A DNA stretch of 47,698 bases from Desulfuromonadaceae bacterium (GCA_028688955.1 JAQTXD010000018.1:1-47698); one strand, 5' to 3'; positions 24,508 to 33,128 are shown, numbered from the stretch's first letter. Numbers and translations: made by a program. The notes: a model not told the origin generated them from the sequence alone.

Positions 24508-25098
24508 ATGAAACGCTTTATCGCTTTAATCAGCACCATTGTTACACTTGCTCTTCCGGCTTTTGCATCTGCCTCTACCTGGACAATTGACCCTGACCAT
24601 TCAAATGTCGGCTTCAAGGTGCGTCACTTGATGGTCTCCAATGTAAAGGGAAGTTTTGATAAATTCTCTGGCACAGTTGAAATCAACGATAAGGACATCA
24701 CCAAGTCAAAAGTAGCAGTGAATATCGATACTAAATCGATAAATACCAATGTCAACAAGCGTGATGAGCATCTTCGCAGTGCCGATTTCTTTGACGTGGC
24801 AAAATATCCTGTTATGACCTTTGTGTCAAAGAAAGTTGCCAAGGCAGGTGCTGACAGGCTGAATATAACTGGCGACCTGACATTGCACGGCGTAACCAGG
24901 GAAGTGGTGCTTGCTGTTGAAGGTCCGTCACAAGAAAGCAAAGACCCCTGGGGCAACATTCGACGAGGTGCTACGGCAACAACCAAGATAAACCGTAAAG
25001 ATTTTGGACTTGTCTGGAACGCAGCTCTTGAAACCGGCGGGGTTGCCGTAGGTGAAGATATTGCGATCACCCTTGAGGTCGAGATGATAAAAAAATAG
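24508..25098 (+). CDS. yceI: YceI-family periplasmic lipocalin-like protein
   Basis: A 196-aa secreted protein: signal peptide to about residue 21 (ALPAFASAS), then the YceI fold. Family features are STWTIDPDHSNVGFKVRHLMVSNVKGSF, the internal NTNVNKRDEHLRSADFFD, and TGDLTLHGVTREVVLAVE. YceI proteins bind isoprenoid chains such as polyprenyl quinone intermediates or fatty acid amides in a beta-barrel. AAAAAGGAG precedes the ATG. It lies between a MarR gene and a pirin gene, a combination seen in stress-inducible clusters. Confidence 0.92.
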   Translation: MKRFIALISTIVTLALPAFASASTWTIDPDHSNVGFKVRHLMVSNVKGSFDKFSGTVEINDKDITKSKVAVNIDTKSINTNVNKRDEHLRSADFFDVAKYPVMTFVSKKVAKAGADRLNITGDLTLHGVTREVVLAVEGPSQESKDPWGNIRRGATATTKINRKDFGLVWNAALETGGVAVGEDIAITLEVEMIKK

Positions 25099-25183
25099 AT
25101 TTACCGGCTCCTGCGTGACAGGGATGGGAACCACTCATCATCCCTGTCGACCCGCCACTTTGGCCGCAAAAGGAGATAATATC

Positions 25184-25888
25184 ATGCTGAATATACGAAA
25201 AGCAGGAGAACGGGGCCATGCAGACCATGGTTGGTTGAACACGTATCATACTTTTTCCTTTGCAAACTATTATGACCCGGATCAGATGGGTTTTAGAGCG
25301 CTGCGGGTTATTAACGAAGACCGGGTGCAAAAGGGAACAGGATTTCCTACCCATCCACATCAGAATATGGAGATCATTTCCTATGTTCTGGAAGGAGCTC
25401 TGGAACACCGTGACAGTATGGGAAACGGATCTGTGATCCGGCCTGGCGAGGTGCAGCGAATGAGCGCCGGGACAGGCATCACCCATAGTGAATATAACCA
25501 CTCAAAAGAGGATCCTCTTCACTTCCTGCAGATATGGATAATGCCGGAAAGGAATGAAGTAATACCGAGCTATGAACAGAAATTCTTCACGGACGGAGAG
25601 AAACGAAAACAGCTGTGTCTGATCGCCTCGTCGGATGGCCGTGACGGATCGGTAACCATCCGCCAGGATGTAAATCTTTATGCGGCGCTCCTTGAGTGCG
25701 GCGAAGAGATTGTGTATCGGATCCCACATAATCGATACTCATGGCTGCAGGTAGTACGTGGAAATCTTCTGGTTAATGGTCAACATTTAGAACAGGGAGA
25801 TGGTGCTGCTGTAAGCATTGGCACCCTGGATCGGCTGACTGTTTCAGGCAGGGATAAAGCGGAACTTCTTATATTCGACCTTTCGTGA
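25184..25888 (+). CDS. Pirin-family bicupin protein
   Basis: A 234-aa bicupin. The N-terminal cupin binds a metal through the histidines in THPHQNMEIISYVLEG (about residues 50-65) and the H-x-E of GITHSEYNHS (about 95-104). Some YhhW/pirin proteins act as quercetinases. The C-terminal cupin lacks a clear metal site (YRIPHNRYSWLQVVRGNLLVNG). The ATG at 25184 has AAAAGGAGA upstream, so the longer frame from 25115 is rejected. It is 85 bp after yceI and presumably in the same MarR-controlled unit. Confidence 0.9.
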   Translation: MLNIRKAGERGHADHGWLNTYHTFSFANYYDPDQMGFRALRVINEDRVQKGTGFPTHPHQNMEIISYVLEGALEHRDSMGNGSVIRPGEVQRMSAGTGITHSEYNHSKEDPLHFLQIWIMPERNEVIPSYEQKFFTDGEKRKQLCLIASSDGRDGSVTIRQDVNLYAALLECGEEIVYRIPHNRYSWLQVVRGNLLVNGQHLEQGDGAAVSIGTLDRLTVSGRDKAELLIFDLS

Positions 25889-25897
25889 TACGTATCA

Positions 25898-26716
25898 ATG
25901 CAGAATCCAGTCTGTGATGATATTCTCCCGAAATTAAAACGGGCATCATGGATAGCAGTAAGATACATAGAGTTACAGCATTTTATGAATTTCGAGGCAC
26001 GTTTGACCACAACAAAGGAAAAACAGTTGGTAGCCAGTCCCATTATCGAAAAGATCAGAAAACTGCTGGCTCTATCCCGTTCCAGTAACGAACATGAGGC
26101 CGCATTGGCCGCGTCCCATGCCCAGCGACTGCTGTCGGAACACAATCTGGCAATGGCCGACATTGAGCCAGACAACAAACCGGATTCCGCAGATAGAGTT
26201 GAAACGGCTGTCAGCAAAACACTCCCCAAATGGGTACGGCACTTATCGGCAGGTGTATGTACGGCATTCGACTGTCAGGCTATTCATAATCCTGCTGCCG
26301 GCAAACTAACATTTATCGGTGTCGGCGCAGATGTGCAGATTGCCGTCTATACCTTTACCTTCCTGGACAGAACAGTCAGAAAATTATGTGCGAACTATGT
26401 ACGACACCATGTGCCTGATCGGTTGGCAAATCGCCAGCGTGAAATGATGCGTCAGTCGTATTATCTTGGCGCGGTGGTAACAATTACCGATAAACTGAAA
26501 GTCCAAAAACAGCAGACCCCTGTTACACCAGGGGCTCTGGTGCCGGTCAAGGAAACACTGATCAAAAAGTCGATGAACGAGATGGGTCCGACGAGAACTG
26601 TGCATAGCCGTAAAAGCTACATCAACATGAGTGCCTATAACCAGGGACAACTGGATGGCAATCAGGTTGGAATCCATCAAGGTATTGGTGGCAATTATAC
26701 TGGAAGCTTATCTTAA
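25898..26716 (+). CDS. DUF2786-domain protein
   Basis: A 272-aa cytoplasmic protein. Residues 46-85 (PIIEKIRKLLALSRSSNEHEAALAASHAQRLLSEHNLAMAD) form the DUF2786 helical module. It is followed by a domain with KWVRHLSAGVCTAFDCQA and FIGVGADVQIAVYTFTFLDRTV, which is common in plasmid- and phage-borne DUF2786 proteins. The C-terminus repeats NQGQLDGNQVGIHQGIGG, a glycine-rich tail. The function is unknown. The start is uncertain: ATG at 25898 has no good ribosome site, nor has the ATG at 25985. It follows pirin by 9 bp. Such proteins are frequent on mobile DNA, so this may be an old insertion. Confidence 0.75.
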   Translation: MQNPVCDDILPKLKRASWIAVRYIELQHFMNFEARLTTTKEKQLVASPIIEKIRKLLALSRSSNEHEAALAASHAQRLLSEHNLAMADIEPDNKPDSADRVETAVSKTLPKWVRHLSAGVCTAFDCQAIHNPAAGKLTFIGVGADVQIAVYTFTFLDRTVRKLCANYVRHHVPDRLANRQREMMRQSYYLGAVVTITDKLKVQKQQTPVTPGALVPVKETLIKKSMNEMGPTRTVHSRKSYINMSAYNQGQLDGNQVGIHQGIGGNYTGSLS

Positions 26717-26790
26717 CGTACTGTAGAACGCGACATTGTAGTCGGCGTCTCAAGATCATATAGCTGTTTTTTTTATTGTGAGAGATATGC

Positions 26791-27405
26791 ATGACTGAAC
26801 CCAAAAACTTTAATGACATTGCACTTAACTGGGATGAAGAGCCAAGGCGGGTAAAACTGGCGTATGATGTGGCCACAGCTATCACTGCTGCCATTACGAT
26901 TTTGCCGGAGTGGGATGCCGCTGATATTGGATGTGGTACCGGATTGGTAACCTTGCAGTTGGCACCTCTATTTCGCAGTATCACCGGTGTAGACAATTCA
27001 GGCGGTATGCTGGATAGGCTTTCAGCTAAAGTTCAGCAATCGGGAATTTCAAATGTACGGACAGAGCTCTGTAATCTTGCCGTGGGGGAACTGCCTGCAG
27101 GGACATTCAACGTTGTTACTAGTGCCATGATGCTTCACCACATCAACGATGTTAAATCACTCCTTATTCTGCTCAAACGGATTCTGCGGCCCGGAGGGTG
27201 GATCGCCTTGGCAGATTTGTCAGCGGAGGACGGTAGCTTCCATGATGATCCGACGGGAGTGTTTCACCTGGGATTCAGAGAAAATGAACTGACCGAGTGG
27301 CTGGAGTCATGCGGTTATGCCACAATTTCAGTAACTGCAGCAGCTACAATTACCAAAGGAATAAACAAGTATCCGGTGTTGTTGGCAGTTGCACAACTGC
27401 ACTGA
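26791..27405 (+). CDS. Class I SAM-dependent methyltransferase
   Basis: A 204-aa Rossmann methyltransferase of the Methyltransf_11/25 type. Motif I is ADIGCGTGLVTLQLAP (about residues 47-62), the acidic end of strand 2 is ITGVDNSGGML, motif IV FNVVTSAMMLHHINDV, and motif VI ILRPGGWIALADLS. The substrate is unknown; the short length and the lack of a lid domain fit small-molecule methylation. It stands alone between the DUF2786 gene and the convergent ankyrin gene. Confidence 0.85.
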   Translation: MTEPKNFNDIALNWDEEPRRVKLAYDVATAITAAITILPEWDAADIGCGTGLVTLQLAPLFRSITGVDNSGGMLDRLSAKVQQSGISNVRTELCNLAVGELPAGTFNVVTSAMMLHHINDVKSLLILLKRILRPGGWIALADLSAEDGSFHDDPTGVFHLGFRENELTEWLESCGYATISVTAAATITKGINKYPVLLAVAQLH

Positions 27406-27509
27406 ATTGTATTGCTGACAGCACGGATATTCCGATTCCACTCTCATGTCGGCAGGCATCTCTGTCGCACTGTTCAATAATTAGTGTCCATCCGGAACCC
27501 CCAGTTTGC

Positions 27510-28904
27510 TTACTTGGCACCATATTTACGTAACACACTTGCCACTTGCTTGTTTCCTGCTTTGACCGCCATTTCCAAGGGAGTATAACCACTTTTATCT
27601 TTTGCATTTACCCCGGCCCCACGACTAATCATCATTTCCGCAAGATTCTGGTCATCCATCAAAGCAGCAAGAAAATGTAGAGGAGTCCTACCACTCATAT
27701 TTTTGATGGTTACATTTGCTCCCCTATTGATGAGTAGTTCAGCAACATCTCTATGATGTTCTGCAATTGCCCCATGAAGTGGCGTTTCACCGGATCTGGC
27801 ATCATCTAACGATGCACCGTGGTTAAGAAATAATTCAACAAGTCCCGCATCGCCAATTAATGCCGCCAGATATAAGGGAGAATCTCCATTAATATCTGTG
27901 ACTTTTACATCAGCACCATGATTAACAAGGCTCTGAGCCACTTCATGCCACTCTCTCTTCAAAAATTTCAGTTTGCTCTGATATTCTTTGAATTCTGAAT
28001 GATTCATCTGTGTTTTAGCTTGTTTTTGGCCTGCACTGGAGGATAATGCAGCGTAAGAAAGTGCCCAAGCAAGAGGGTGCCATTTATTACTGAAATCAGA
28101 AGCATTTACATCAGCACCATGTGCAATGAGCATTTCAGTAAATGAATAATTTCCAATTCGAGCCGCGTACATCAGGGGTGTATAGCCGCTCTTCGTTCTG
28201 GAATCTACTTTAGCACCATGTTCCAACAACAACTTAGCAACAGCTAATCGATCCATTATTGTTGCCATGTAGAGAGCACTGACACCCTCGTTGCCCTTGC
28301 TGTTAATATTTGCATTGTGAGCTATCAGCAGTTCGACCAAGTCACTCCGTCCTGCTGCCGCTGCAAATATCAGCGGCGTCTCACCATCTGAACTTTCGGC
28401 ATTAACATCTGCCCCGTTAGCAATCAATAGCTTCACAATTTCCATCATTGATGCCAACTCGTTAGCTGATGGTGGTGGTGATCGGCCGGAATCTGGTGGG
28501 TATGCATACCGCTCAATTGCCTTGTGCAGGGGAGTCCATCCAGAATTGCTTTTGGCGTTTACATTAGCCCCCTTGCTAATTAGCAATGCTGATACGTCCT
28601 TACTGCTCCAATATGCTGATGCGAACAAAGGAGTAAAACCAGCGCTGTTTCTAGCGTCAATTTCAGCACCATGATCAATCAGAAGTCCAGCAATTTTCAT
28701 TGAGCCATTACTTGCAGCCCAGTATAGAGGTGTTGCATCTTTTCCACCTTTGATATTAACAGAGACACCAGAATCTAAAAGACGATTTACTTCTTGTACA
28801 TTTTCTAATTGAACCGCGGTAAAAATATTCGTTGTCGTACATGCTGACAACAACAGAAATATTAGTGCGGTGTTGATGCTTCTTAATATCATATTTCTGT
28901 CCAT
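27510..28904 (-). CDS. Ankyrin-repeat lipoprotein
   Basis: A 464-aa protein. The first 25 residues form a lipoprotein signal with lipobox LSAC (LLLSACTTTN), so the mature protein is probably lipid-anchored to the envelope. It then has about 11 ankyrin repeats of the G.TPL..A...G...+..LLI..GA+VN type, interrupted near residue 290 by a charged insert (KQAKTQMNHSEFKEYQSKLKF). The ATG at 28904 has GGAGG at good spacing; the longer frame from 28970 is rejected. Ankyrin proteins mediate protein binding; no enzyme domain is attached. It stands near the left edge of the mobile region, and its codon use is AT-richer than genes before 27 kb. Confidence 0.88.
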   Translation of the reverse strand: MDRNMILRSINTALIFLLLSACTTTNIFTAVQLENVQEVNRLLDSGVSVNIKGGKDATPLYWAASNGSMKIAGLLIDHGAEIDARNSAGFTPLFASAYWSSKDVSALLISKGANVNAKSNSGWTPLHKAIERYAYPPDSGRSPPPSANELASMMEIVKLLIANGADVNAESSDGETPLIFAAAAGRSDLVELLIAHNANINSKGNEGVSALYMATIMDRLAVAKLLLEHGAKVDSRTKSGYTPLMYAARIGNYSFTEMLIAHGADVNASDFSNKWHPLAWALSYAALSSSAGQKQAKTQMNHSEFKEYQSKLKFLKREWHEVAQSLVNHGADVKVTDINGDSPLYLAALIGDAGLVELFLNHGASLDDARSGETPLHGAIAEHHRDVAELLINRGANVTIKNMSGRTPLHFLAALMDDQNLAEMMISRGAGVNAKDKSGYTPLEMAVKAGNKQVASVLRKYGAK

Positions 28905-28945
28905 CACCCACCTCCACGCCGTCCATAAACAATGACGGTAATGTA

Positions 28946-29278
28946 TCAAATCATCAGTATAATCATACATTTTGAGATAAAATTGTTAAACAAAAAAGAA
29001 GGATAATTGGAAACGAAGTGCAAAATTGATACTGGGGAAAGGTAACACATTAACCAAAATCTAGCCGTCATTAATAACGCATTTGAACGTTCTTCATCGT
29101 AGGTAACCTGAAAAACAAGATCGTTAAGTAGTGTTATCGAAGATTGTATTCCAGAATTAAACTCCTTATTCCGCCAAGGCTGCTTTAGAATTTTTTCAAT
29201 TTTTTTGTATCGTTTTATACAGCGGTGTACCCTCTTAACAAGCGCATCTTGTGGATCTGTGTGATCATTTGCTTCCAT
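28946..29278 (-). CDS. Hypothetical protein
   Basis: A 110-aa frame with a charged, helical N-terminus (KRVHRCIKRYKKIEKILKQPWRNKEF) and a hydrophobic C-terminal half (WLMCYLSPVSILHFVSNYPSFLF). The ATG at 29278 is preceded by GAGGGGGG, which is the main support. It ends 41 bp before the ankyrin gene start and could share its message. No family recognised. Because it abuts the integrase remnant, it could also be a gene fragment. Confidence 0.4.
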   Translation of the reverse strand: MEANDHTDPQDALVKRVHRCIKRYKKIEKILKQPWRNKEFNSGIQSSITLLNDLVFQVTYDEERSNALLMTARFWLMCYLSPVSILHFVSNYPSFLFNNFISKCMIILMI

Positions 29279-29299
29279 CGATACCCCCCTCAAAAATCC

Positions 29300-29643
29300 A
29301 TTCTGTATACCGATTGGCTATTCAAGACTCGCGTTGGTGATGGACATTTGAAGGACATCCGTAAGCCCTTGAATCGGGCAATGAAGAGAGCGTATCTGAC
29401 TGATTTGAGGCCACATGATCTCCGCAGGTCAATTGCGTCTTTAGCTGTCAATGCAGGCTAAGTATCTATGAAATAAAGGATTTACTTGGCCATAGCAACG
29501 TTACGGTAACTCAGCGTGCCTATGCCCATTTACAGCAGAGTACCCTGCGTACTGCCAGCGAAGTAGTGGCGAAAACTTTGGAGGAGGCATTGGGGAAGGC
29601 GTCGAGGGGGGATGAAACTACAAACTATTTTTCAACAAAATGA
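29300..29643 (+). pseudogene. Frameshifted C-terminal remnant of a tyrosine recombinase (integrase)
   Basis: Two plus-strand frames together read as the catalytic end of a phage-type integrase. The first holds LKDIRKPLNRAMKRAYLTDL then RPHDLRRSIASLAVNAG and stops at 29459-29461. The second, shifted by one base, continues SIYEIKDLLGHSNVTVTQRAYAHL with the LGH motif and the catalytic Tyr, and stops at 29641-29643. The catalytic H-x-x-R (HDLRR) and the LGHS...Y spacing are preserved across the shift. The N-terminal two thirds of the integrase are missing. It lies about 750 bp left of the tRNA-Lys fragment and points towards it, so it is probably left from an earlier insertion. Confidence 0.8.
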
Positions 29644-30164
29644 ACGTTACTATAATCAAATGTTGGTGTGTAATTCGTCTGGTTTGTGTGTTTATGTTCT
29701 AATTCAAGACCACAAATGAGGAGAATTATTGTAACGACAAAATGACCTTTTGGCGAGTCATACGGAGTACGCAATAGAGTTGGAGCAATAACTTTTACTT
29801 CAAGCTTAGATAGTATCAACTCGACTTTATCGCTAGTACTTTGCTCTATAAAATCAAATTCATGTTTATGTGCAGCGTCGTTTCTGATTTTACGTATTAA
29901 ATCAAGGCATAAACGCGTTTTATCATCAATCAAGTTTAGTCGCCGACATAACTCAATTCGAGCAGAAAAGGATCCTAGTGCTCCTGAAGGAGAGAATAGC
30001 TTGTCATCATTTGGCTTTTCAGATGGAACAAGATAAGTTTTTAAAAGATTCATCAGGCGATCATCCAGGAGAGCCCCGGCAAGGACAGCACATGCTCTAT
30101 CACTTCCCGAAAGATCACTGTTCAAGTCCTTTAGCCATTGACCTCCTAATACAACTGAATTCAT
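29625..30164 (-). CDS. MtlR-like (mannitol operon repressor family) protein
   Basis: About 179 aa. The core SGSDRACAVLAGALLDDRLMNLL, then FSPSGALGSFSARIELCRRLNLI and LDLIRKIRNDAAH, matches the MtlR-like helical family (PF05068). E. coli MtlR has 195 residues and is a repressor of mannitol uptake, but most relatives on islands have no known sugar link. The C-terminus (TPYDSPKGHFVVTIILLICGLEL) contains a hydrophobic stretch. The ATG at 30164 is chosen for its AAGGAAG site; the frame is open to a GTG at 30281. Its 3' end overlaps the integrase remnant by 19 bp. No mannitol genes are near. Confidence 0.65.
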   Translation of the reverse strand: MNSVVLGGQWLKDLNSDLSGSDRACAVLAGALLDDRLMNLLKTYLVPSEKPNDDKLFSPSGALGSFSARIELCRRLNLIDDKTRLCLDLIRKIRNDAAHKHEFDFIEQSTSDKVELILSKLEVKVIAPTLLRTPYDSPKGHFVVTIILLICGLELEHKHTNQTNYTPTFDYSNVHFVEK

Positions 30165-30349
30165 AAAAGCTTCCTTGTTATTATTTCCATAATAATTTGA
30201 CAACGGTTCTATATCACATTTCAATCTTGATTGTAGATTTGTGATAGCAGACTGTCGGTCCGCCAGCAAACTCAATAGCACCTTCCAAAATATGCATCTA
30301 TGACCCGTCTCACCCCGCCCGAACCGTGGAAACCCCGAATATGGACCGC

Positions 30350-30389
30350 AGAAAACAAAACAGGCACCTACGAATTAACGTAAGTGCCT
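30350..30389 (-). terminator. Terminator downstream of the tRNA-Lys fragment
   Basis: Minus-strand stem AGGCAC-TTACG pairing with CGTA-GGTGCCT (30362-30389), followed by a T-rich stretch (30361-30350). It is the natural tRNA terminator retained next to the fragment. Confidence 0.7.
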
Positions 30390-30397
30390 GGAATGTT

Positions 30398-30446
30398 TGG
30401 TGAGCCGCGTTGGGGTCGAACCAACGACCACCTGATTAAAAGTCAG
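30398..30446 (-). tRNA. 3' fragment of tRNA-Lys(TTT): integration site (att) scar
   Basis: Minus-strand reading starts in the anticodon stem (CTGACTTTTAATCAG, anticodon TTT), then variable loop, T-arm (GTTGGTTCGACCCCAAC), acceptor 3' strand GCGGCTC, discriminator A and CCA. The 5' half (acceptor 5' strand, D-arm) is absent: bases right of 30446 do not pair. So it is not a functional tRNA but a 49-nt att copy left by integration into the 3' part of tRNA-Lys. The adjacent integrase gene starts 177 bp to the right. The side that keeps the tRNA terminator (left) is the old chromosomal downstream flank. Confidence 0.8.
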
Positions 30447-30467
30447 TTATTGTATACCTTCATTGTT

Positions 30468-30609
30468 TACCATACCTTTCCAGTCATATAAATTTATCGT
30501 TGACAAACCGTGTAGTTATTATATTTTATTGTCAGTTATTTTTCACTATATTTCTTCTGTAGTCGTAATTACACCTACCATACTACTTACCATACTAAAA
30601 AGTATGGTA
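30468..30609. repeat. TACCATACT repeats between att and integrase gene
   Basis: TACCATAC at 30468, TACCATACT at 30576-30584 and 30588-30596, and the inverse AGTATGGTA at 30601-30609; the last two form a perfect 9-bp inverted repeat with an AAAA spacer. The block lies directly in front of the integrase start. Candidate roles are arm-type integrase sites or an operator for int. Confidence 0.6.
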
Positions 30610-30622
30610 GATTGGGGTGAGA

Positions 30623-32023
30623 ATGAAAAAAGAGTCTGGTAAGACAAAATTTACAGATGCCGAAGTGCGGAACATGAAAACCGACAAACGTCTTCAGGAT
30701 AATCTGGAAGGAGATGGTTTCGGAGTCCGAGTTTATGCCAGTGGCACAAAGGTGTTTTACTATGCCTATTCCTGTGATAATAAACGCCGGTTTCTTAACC
30801 TTGGCGAATATGGGACAGTTACGCTTTCCGAAGCTAGAAAACGACATACAGTCGCCAAGTATAAACTGGATAAGGGGATTGACCCCTTGTTTGAAAAGGA
30901 TGCAGAAAAGAAGGAACGTGCACTGACCCCATTTGTTGCTGATTTCGTTGGTGAGTATATCAAGTATGCTAAGGAACACAACCGTGGTTGGAAGGAAATA
31001 GAGCGTGCACTAATGGCGAATATTGTCCCAGCATGGGGCAAGCAGAAGATAACAGACATCAAACGCCGTGATCTGGTTCTTGTTCTTGATGAAATTAAGA
31101 AACGTGGCGCTCCGGTTATGGCTAACAGGGTGTTGGCATATACTCGCAAGATGTTCAGCTATGCAATTAACGAGCGCGGCATTGTGATGCTGAATCCTTT
31201 TCTGATGATGAAGCGACCAAACAAGGAAGAGTCACGTGAGCGTGTACTTGATGACGCAGAAATCAAGATATTTTGGAGAAATCTGGACACCTGCATTATG
31301 GGTGAACCGCTCAAGCGGGCGTTGAAGCTGATACTGGTTACTGGACAGCGTCCCGGCGAAATCATAGCAATGCACCGCAGTGAGATTGACAGCGATTGGT
31401 TGGAGATCCCTGCATTGCGAAGCAAAAACAAACTTCCACATCGCGTATTCCTGACTGTAACTGCCAAGAAACTGATTGGCAATGCCCCTGGATTCATTTT
31501 TGAATCACCTATATTCCCGGCAGACCCAAACTCTACTCCTTCTGATCCAGGTAAGCCTTATGGTGAACGGACGCTGACGTGCGGGATCAAAGACAATCTT
31601 CCACACAAACCGGAAAGTAAGGTTGTAGACCGACTCAAAATCCCTCACTTCACTCCTCATGATCTACGGCGTACAACTGCGACACAATGGGCAGGACTTG
31701 GTATAACAGAAGATATGATTGACCGCTTGCAGAACCACATAACAAAACGGAAACAAAGTGTTGGCCACGTTTACAATCGTTACTCTTATGCCAAGGAGAA
31801 ACAACAAGCGATGGAAACCTGGGAGCGCAAGTTAAACAGCATAATAACAGGCTCCAAATATATCGATTCTGAGGCAGTTGACGCTGCTAAGCTGCAAACT
31901 CTTGAGACAAACGAACAGGATCTTGAAACTCGGGAAATGGCTCTGATATCGCGAGCACCTAAAAATAAAAACAAAGGAACCAAAATAATTGACATTAACC
32001 AAAGACTACGTAATAGGAAGTAG
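30623..32023 (+). CDS. Tyrosine-type integrase (P4-like)
   Basis: A 466-aa site-specific recombinase with an N-terminal DUF4102-like arm-binding domain (residues about 5-95, FTDAEVRNM..., DGFGVRVYASGTKVFYY), a core-binding SAM-like domain (about 100-200) and the catalytic domain. Catalytic residues: Arg243 (TGQRPGEI), His346 and Arg349 (PHDLRRT), His372 (LQNH instead of LGH) and Tyr384 (HVYNR). The C-terminal 70 residues form a charged coiled-coil-like tail (AKLQTLETNEQDLETREMAL). The ATG at 30623 follows GGGGTGA. Being next to the tRNA-Lys fragment, it is the likely enzyme for this island. Confidence 0.95.
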   Translation: MKKESGKTKFTDAEVRNMKTDKRLQDNLEGDGFGVRVYASGTKVFYYAYSCDNKRRFLNLGEYGTVTLSEARKRHTVAKYKLDKGIDPLFEKDAEKKERALTPFVADFVGEYIKYAKEHNRGWKEIERALMANIVPAWGKQKITDIKRRDLVLVLDEIKKRGAPVMANRVLAYTRKMFSYAINERGIVMLNPFLMMKRPNKEESRERVLDDAEIKIFWRNLDTCIMGEPLKRALKLILVTGQRPGEIIAMHRSEIDSDWLEIPALRSKNKLPHRVFLTVTAKKLIGNAPGFIFESPIFPADPNSTPSDPGKPYGERTLTCGIKDNLPHKPESKVVDRLKIPHFTPHDLRRTTATQWAGLGITEDMIDRLQNHITKRKQSVGHVYNRYSYAKEKQQAMETWERKLNSIITGSKYIDSEAVDAAKLQTLETNEQDLETREMALISRAPKNKNKGTKIIDINQRLRNRK

Positions 32024-32095
32024 AATGGATATGAGCAACATAATTACTAATACCAGCATTTTCCACACACTGGGATACGATGTGAGGGTCTAAAT

Positions 32096-32959
32096 ATGAT
32101 ATTGCCTGAACTAGATTATTATCGGCTTACAACCCTTGCTGCTACATGTAATATTACTGTCGATATGCTGGATAATTATTTTTCAACTGGTCAATTGAAG
32201 CCCTCGTTTATGTGCCCTGACGGGGTGGAACTTTACGAGATTAAACTTGAATTAAGTGATAATGGGGAAGTATTTGAACTCATCAATTTGAATAATGACC
32301 CAGAACCAGCAGTCGAGGAAATCTTTGAAATCGGATCGTATGGCAAGCTAAGTTGGAACTATTGCCCAATTGCACAGCAACCGACAGCAAACTTAGCAAC
32401 AGCAGGGGTATTTCTTCATAGTATCCGAAGAAATAAAAAATATACCGTAGCATTTGGATATCTAATAAAAAAAGATGACTTGATTGTAACTTCTAATGAA
32501 CTAAAACGGCTTGAATCCAATAATTCTAAACCCATCCAAGCACTTCGGACTGTAAGTTCTCCTTTAACTATCCAGAGTCAAAAGAAAATGGCATCTTCGC
32601 AGCCTTCAAACAGGATTAAACCACTCAGTGCAGTTGGAAACAAGGGGCCAATCAAAACATTAATACTTGGTGGGTTAAAAGATTATCACGACACAAAGGG
32701 TTGCATGCCAGAAGATGGAAAAGCGTTCACACAGTTTCTAACTTTTATCTATAAACAATACAATTCAAAGCCCAAACCTGAATATTTTAATAAAATTTCA
32801 GAAATACGGAATGCGTTATTAAAAAATGATAACTGTATAAAAAAGAAAGGCGCTAAAAATTGGTACAGCCGTAAATATGTTGAGTCACAGTTCTCGACGT
32901 TCAAAAAGGAATTCGTTATCCCCCCTAAAATCGACTCTCCAGAAGCATCAAGCCCCTAA
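32096..32959 (+). CDS. Hypothetical island protein
   Basis: A 287-aa protein of unknown function. The N-terminal region (LDYYRLTTLAATCNITVDMLDNYFSTGQLKPS) looks like a small helix-turn-helix or MerR-like segment, the middle has strand-rich sequence, and the basic C-terminus (about 170-287) ends KKKGAKNWYSRKYVESQFSTFKKEF. Such a layout is compatible with a DNA-binding accessory protein, but no family is recognised. It is strongly AT-rich, follows int by 72 bp and is read in the same direction. GAGGGTC precedes the ATG. Confidence 0.7.
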   Translation: MILPELDYYRLTTLAATCNITVDMLDNYFSTGQLKPSFMCPDGVELYEIKLELSDNGEVFELINLNNDPEPAVEEIFEIGSYGKLSWNYCPIAQQPTANLATAGVFLHSIRRNKKYTVAFGYLIKKDDLIVTSNELKRLESNNSKPIQALRTVSSPLTIQSQKKMASSQPSNRIKPLSAVGNKGPIKTLILGGLKDYHDTKGCMPEDGKAFTQFLTFIYKQYNSKPKPEYFNKISEIRNALLKNDNCIKKKGAKNWYSRKYVESQFSTFKKEFVIPPKIDSPEASSP

Positions 32960-33066
32960 AATCAGCAACAATCCAAGTTATTAGTTGATCTAAATGCCGT
33001 AAACATCGAGTTTGCGGCATTTTCATTTTCCCTCCTAAAATCACCCTCAATATCGCTCCTAAAATC
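32924..33066 (+). repeat. Four direct copies of CCTAAAATC
   Basis: Copies at 32924-32932, 32955-32963, 33034-33042 and 33058-33066; the last two share the longer TCCTAAAATCACC. The first is inside the 3' end of the upstream gene. They flank a terminator and precede the AlpA-type gene. Confidence 0.55.
32992..33030 (+). terminator. Terminator after the 287-aa gene
   Basis: AAATGCCGTAAAC (32992-33004) pairs with GTTTGCGGCATTT (33010-33022), with one T-G wobble, over a 5-base loop. A T-rich tail (TTTCATTTT) follows. Confidence 0.7.
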
Positions 33067-33128
33067 ACCGTTTTTCAGTATAACTTCTTGATTTTGTTGA
33101 TGTTTTTAATTGCCGGATTAAAAAAACG

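Noticed and set aside
27406..27509. Possible insertion-sequence end between the methyltransferase and ankyrin genes
   Set aside because: No inverted terminal repeats, target duplication or transposase sequence could be found.
30398..30446. A functional tRNA-Lys gene
   Set aside because: Only the 3' part from the anticodon stem is present; the D-arm and 5' acceptor strand cannot be found.
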